Shown: positions 61,613 to 64,000 of the stretch, piece by piece
How the letters are laid out: each line of letters opens with the position of its first letter
Numbering within the stretch: position 1 is the first letter of the stretch
From: Laceyella tengchongensis
GTDB taxonomy: Bacteria; Bacillota; Bacilli; Thermoactinomycetales; Thermoactinomycetaceae
Length of the DNA stretch: 64,000 nt
Assembly (NCBI RefSeq): GCF_900182735.1
Contig: NZ_FXTU01000003.1
Coordinates: 310,001 to 374,000, forward strand
Reading direction: 5' to 3'
The notes under the pieces: model-generated
What the model was told of the DNA's origin: nothing
Seen by the model: only the letters and a program-made list of their open reading frames with translations
Databases searched by the model: none
Program-made: the position numbers and the translations under genes

Positions 61613-62314
61613 TTATGCCTCAATCAATGATGTTGTTTTCAATGGCGTCGGGCTTTTTAACGCTTCCCCATAGAGCGAACCGATCTGGTGGCCCCATAAC
61701 TGGTCACGGCCGCGCACCATTGCAAGATACGTTGGGCTGTTTAGCGGGGTGCCCACTTCTCCCTCTTTCGGGTTAAATTGACTCTGATAAGCCAAAATCG
61801 ATTCCATTTTCTGTTCGTAAACATCACTGATGTCCACAATCACGTCAGCCGGATGGACATCATTGATGAAATAATAATACAACCGATTGACACGATGGGC
61901 TTCTGCGTCCCCAGGCGTCTTTTTTTTGCGAATCCCCGCGTCAAAAACAGCCTCTTTCACCATGCGGCTACATGCCACATGATCTGGATGCCGATCTTCA
62001 AAATATGGAGCCAAAACCACCTTAGGCTTATACTGGCGAATCACTTGCGTCATCTTGTCGATCTGCTCTCTTCCGCCCAAGCCGCGGTCGGGAAAAGCCA
62101 AATCGATCACTTGCCCGACCCCTAAGATGGCGGCGGCCCGCTTCGCTTCCATGCGTCGCCGTTCTACGGTCCCGTTTGAAGACAGCTCTGCTTCGGTCAG
62201 ATTGCAAATGGCGACGCGGTAGCCCTGTTTCACATGTTTGGCCAAAATGCCACCCGCTCCGATTTCCACATCATCGGGATGCGCACCAAACGCCAAAATA
62301 TCAACGGTATTCAC
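61613..62314 (-). CDS. bshB1: Bacillithiol deacetylase
   Basis: 233 residues of the LmbE/PIG-L family: zinc site AHPDD at 11-15 and a second His in DRHPDHVACS, with the AELSSNGTVERRR loop. It removes the acetyl group from GlcNAc-malate. GTG start after AGAGGG. It sits directly upstream of bshA, as in Bacillus. Confidence 0.94.
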   Translation of the reverse strand: MNTVDILAFGAHPDDVEIGAGGILAKHVKQGYRVAICNLTEAELSSNGTVERRRMEAKRAAAILGVGQVIDLAFPDRGLGGREQIDKMTQVIRQYKPKVVLAPYFEDRHPDHVACSRMVKEAVFDAGIRKKKTPGDAEAHRVNRLYYYFINDVHPADVIVDISDVYEQKMESILAYQSQFNPKEGEVGTPLNSPTYLAMVRGRDQLWGHQIGSLYGEALKSPTPLKTTSLIEA

Positions 62315-62336
62315 CTTTGTTCCCTCTCTTCTCCCA

Positions 62337-62741
62337 TTACCGGGTTGGATTGACCAGCTCGCGCCACGACAGCTCGCCTTCTTTGACGGCCCGAATCATG
62401 ATTTCCGCCGCCGCAAGATTCGTAGCTACTGGAATGTTATGGACATCAGCCAATCTCAACAAAGCCAATATGTCCGGCTCATGCGGCTGCGCGGCCAGCG
62501 GATCGCGGAAAAAGACGATCAGATCCATGCGGTTTTCTGCCACCAGCGCTCCGATTTGTTGATCCCCACCCAACGGCCCAGATAAAAAGCGATGCACCTG
62601 AAGTGAAGTCGCCTCTGCAATGCGCTTGCCGGTTGTTCCGGTAGCAAAGAGGCGGTGGGGCTTGAGCAACTCTTCATAAGCGATAGCGAATTGCACCATT
62701 TGCTCTTTTTTTGCGTCATGCGCAATTAAAGCGATATTCAT
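62337..62741 (-). CDS. mgsA: Methylglyoxal synthase
   Basis: 134 residues: NIALIAHDAKKEQMVQFA, HRLFATGTTGKRI, GPLGGDQQIGALVAE and DLIVFFRDPLAAQPHEPDI, which include the catalytic Asp and phosphate-binding loop. It converts dihydroxyacetone phosphate to methylglyoxal. GGGGGAGG precedes ATG 62741. The longer open frame is read-through of the neighbouring gene. Confidence 0.95.
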   Translation of the reverse strand: MNIALIAHDAKKEQMVQFAIAYEELLKPHRLFATGTTGKRIAEATSLQVHRFLSGPLGGDQQIGALVAENRMDLIVFFRDPLAAQPHEPDILALLRLADVHNIPVATNLAAAEIMIRAVKEGELSWRELVNPTR

Positions 62742-62767
62742 TGGCCTCCCCCTTTTTGATGGTGACG

Positions 62768-63760
62768 TCACATGCGCGCCAAGGATGATGCATGCGTAAA
62801 CAAGGCAGGCGCGCCACCTGTATGCCAAAATAATACCCGTTTTGATTTGTCGGCGGTTTTCGCCAATTGGTCGAGCATTCCCGCCAGCGCCTTTCCAGTG
62901 TATATCGGATCGACCAAAATCCCTTCCGCGCGGGCCAACTTCCGAATCGCTTCATTTCCCGCCGGAGAGGGCGTGCCGTATTTGCGACCAATGTATTGAT
63001 CGAACAGCGCGTCGGTCGGCGCCAATTCAGAAGCTGCCGGCTGGTTGATCTCCTTGCACAGCTGGCGCATGAAACGGTTCACCTCTTGCTCCGTCTGCTC
63101 CCGCTCTTGCCAGACACTGATACCGCGGAAACGGGTGGGGGTCTGGGTCAGGTTTCGCCCGACAGCAAGCCCGGCCAACGTTCCGCCCGTCCCCACCGCC
63201 ACATAGATTTCATCAAACGGCGGCAATTCTTGCTGTTGCCGTTGCCGCTCAAGCTCGTACCAAGCGGTGACATAACCGTAATCTCCCCTTCCGGTAGAGC
63301 CTCCCACGGGAATGATAAACGGCTTCCTGCCCAAACGCTCCGCCGCAAACGCTTTTTCCCGCATCACCGCGAGCAAGCCATCTGAACCATACGCCCCAGT
63401 CGCAAACAATTTCGCGCCGAGCAATTGATCCAACAACAAATTCCCCTGCACGTCGCCTAAGCGTTCACCCGCAAAGCACAACCAAGTTTCCAAGCCAGCT
63501 TTGTTGGCGGCCGCCACTGTGAGGCGGGCGTGATTCGACTGGGGGCTTCCCCCCGTGATCACCAAATCGCATCCTTCATCTAGTGCTTGTCCCAACAAAT
63601 ACTCCAACTTGCGCAGTTTGTTGCCGCCAAATGCCAATTCCGTCACATCATCCCGTTTGATCCACAGGCTGGCTACCCCCAGTTCCGCCCCTAGATTGGC
63701 TAGCGGCATCAACGGGGTATCTCCGCTCAGCAACGGATACCTTGGAAACGCGTTTTTCAT
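62768..63760 (-). CDS. D-cysteine desulfhydrase / ACC deaminase-like PLP enzyme
   Basis: 330 residues of fold type II: the PLP Lys in FGGNKLRKLEY, the acceptor loop GGSPQSNHARLTVAAA, the phosphate-binding VGTGGTLAGLAVG, and the C-terminal LFWHTGGAPALF. Most relatives split D-cysteine to pyruvate, sulfide and ammonia; ACC deaminase is the alternative. It sits between dapB and mgsA, an extra gene compared with the usual Bacillus order. Start ATG 63760. Confidence 0.85.
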   Translation of the reverse strand: MKNAFPRYPLLSGDTPLMPLANLGAELGVASLWIKRDDVTELAFGGNKLRKLEYLLGQALDEGCDLVITGGSPQSNHARLTVAAANKAGLETWLCFAGERLGDVQGNLLLDQLLGAKLFATGAYGSDGLLAVMREKAFAAERLGRKPFIIPVGGSTGRGDYGYVTAWYELERQRQQQELPPFDEIYVAVGTGGTLAGLAVGRNLTQTPTRFRGISVWQEREQTEQEVNRFMRQLCKEINQPAASELAPTDALFDQYIGRKYGTPSPAGNEAIRKLARAEGILVDPIYTGKALAGMLDQLAKTADKSKRVLFWHTGGAPALFTHASSLARM

Positions 63761-63777
63761 TTGATCCCCGCTCTCCT

Positions 63778-64000
63778 CTAAGCGAAATCAATCACATTTT
63801 CCAGACCGTACACGAGCCGGTCTTGTTCCATCACTTTTTCAACTGCTAATTTCACACCCGGCATAAAAGATTCGCGATTGAAAGAATCGTGGCGGATGGT
63901 CAACAGTTGCCCTTCGCCGCCAAACAGCACCTCTTGGTGCGCGATCAACCCTGGCAAACGCACGCTGTGAACGCGAAAGCCCTGAGTCAACCCTCCACGC
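63778..64000 (-). CDS. dapB: 4-hydroxy-tetrahydrodipicolinate reductase, C-terminal part
   Basis: The frame is open to the window edge and covers about 73 residues ending ENVIDFA. VHSVRLPGLIAHQEVLFGGEG and LLTIRHDSFNRESFMPGV are the conserved C-terminal segment of DapB. The enzyme makes tetrahydrodipicolinate for lysine, diaminopimelate and spore dipicolinate. The 5' part lies outside the window. Confidence 0.92.
   Translation of the reverse strand, partial: RGGLTQGFRVHSVRLPGLIAHQEVLFGGEGQLLTIRHDSFNRESFMPGVKLAVEKVMEQDRLVYGLENVIDFA

Noticed and set aside
1..64000. CRISPR arrays, tRNA or rRNA genes
   Set aside because: No regularly spaced repeats and no cloverleaf or rRNA-like segments were seen on reading through the window; a tRNAscan and CRISPR search would settle it.

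Overview
The window reads as chromosome of an endospore-forming, thermophile-like member of the Bacillales, most like Thermoactinomycetaceae. That placement is an inference from gene content: a GerA-type germinant receptor operon, bacillithiol genes (bshA, bshB1), a T-box leader, strong AAAGGAGG-type ribosome binding sites, frequent GTG/TTG starts, a Bacillus megaterium-like anaerobic cobalamin operon and the order dapB-mgsA-bshB1-bshA-cca-birA-panBCD. Most genes are near 50% GC. Several AT-rich patches (about 1.6-3.2, 14.5-16.1 and 55.1-56.8 kb) look foreign.

Layout. 0-5 kb: small enzymes and a decayed tandem duplication of a secreted-protein gene plus an Eis-like acetyltransferase, interrupted by an AT-rich AlbA_2-domain gene and a lipoprotein gene. 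5-12.9 kb: rifampicin phosphotransferase behind a promoter with two palindromic operators, a thermonuclease-like protein, an acetyl-CoA-synthetase relative with an altered acyl pocket, and a coiled-coil protein behind a LexA-box promoter. 12.5-19.9 kb: two tiny ORFs, a GH18 chitinase, a secreted C39-like peptidase, a frameshifted acetyltransferase, an amino-acid permease behind an unusual T-box leader, and a lipase. 20-25 kb: a His/Lys/Asn-rich protein, the three-gene germinant receptor operon and a DUF2935 protein.

25.5-37.6 kb (minus strand): a cobalamin riboswitch followed by cbiH60-cbiX-cbiJ-cbiC-cbiD-cbiET-cbiL-cbiF-cbiG-cbiA-btuR and a Ni/Co transporter, mostly overlapping by a few bases. 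Together they insert cobalt into the ring, methylate and contract it, amidate it and adenosylate it. 37.8-41.4 kb: a histidine phosphatase, a NADAR gene broken at a MITE fragment, a MATE exporter and a PCYCGC lipoprotein. 41.7-45.7 kb: a heme-sensing HssRS two-component system with its HrtBA heme exporter and a matching HssR direct repeat. 45.8-50.5 kb: small membrane proteins, a TPR protein and panBCD.

50.5-58.2 kb: an accessory block separating panB from birA, which are usually close in Bacillus. It holds a cupredoxin-like membrane protein, a leader-peptide/terminator arrangement before a CxxC protein, an ADP-ribosylglycohydrolase, an IS5-family transposase relic, an SPbeta MrpR-like inactive recombinase and an orphan group II-type reverse transcriptase lacking its maturase domain. 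58.2-64 kb: birA-cca-bshA-bshB1-mgsA, a D-cysteine desulfhydrase-like gene and the end of dapB.

The strongest novelty candidates are the T-box leader with one specifier stem and two antiterminator modules, the LexA-box coiled-coil gene, the synthetase with Gly at the acetate-pocket Trp, the double-operator rph promoter, the orphan reverse transcriptase, and a 129-bp IS5-type MITE family. No tRNA, rRNA or CRISPR array was seen.
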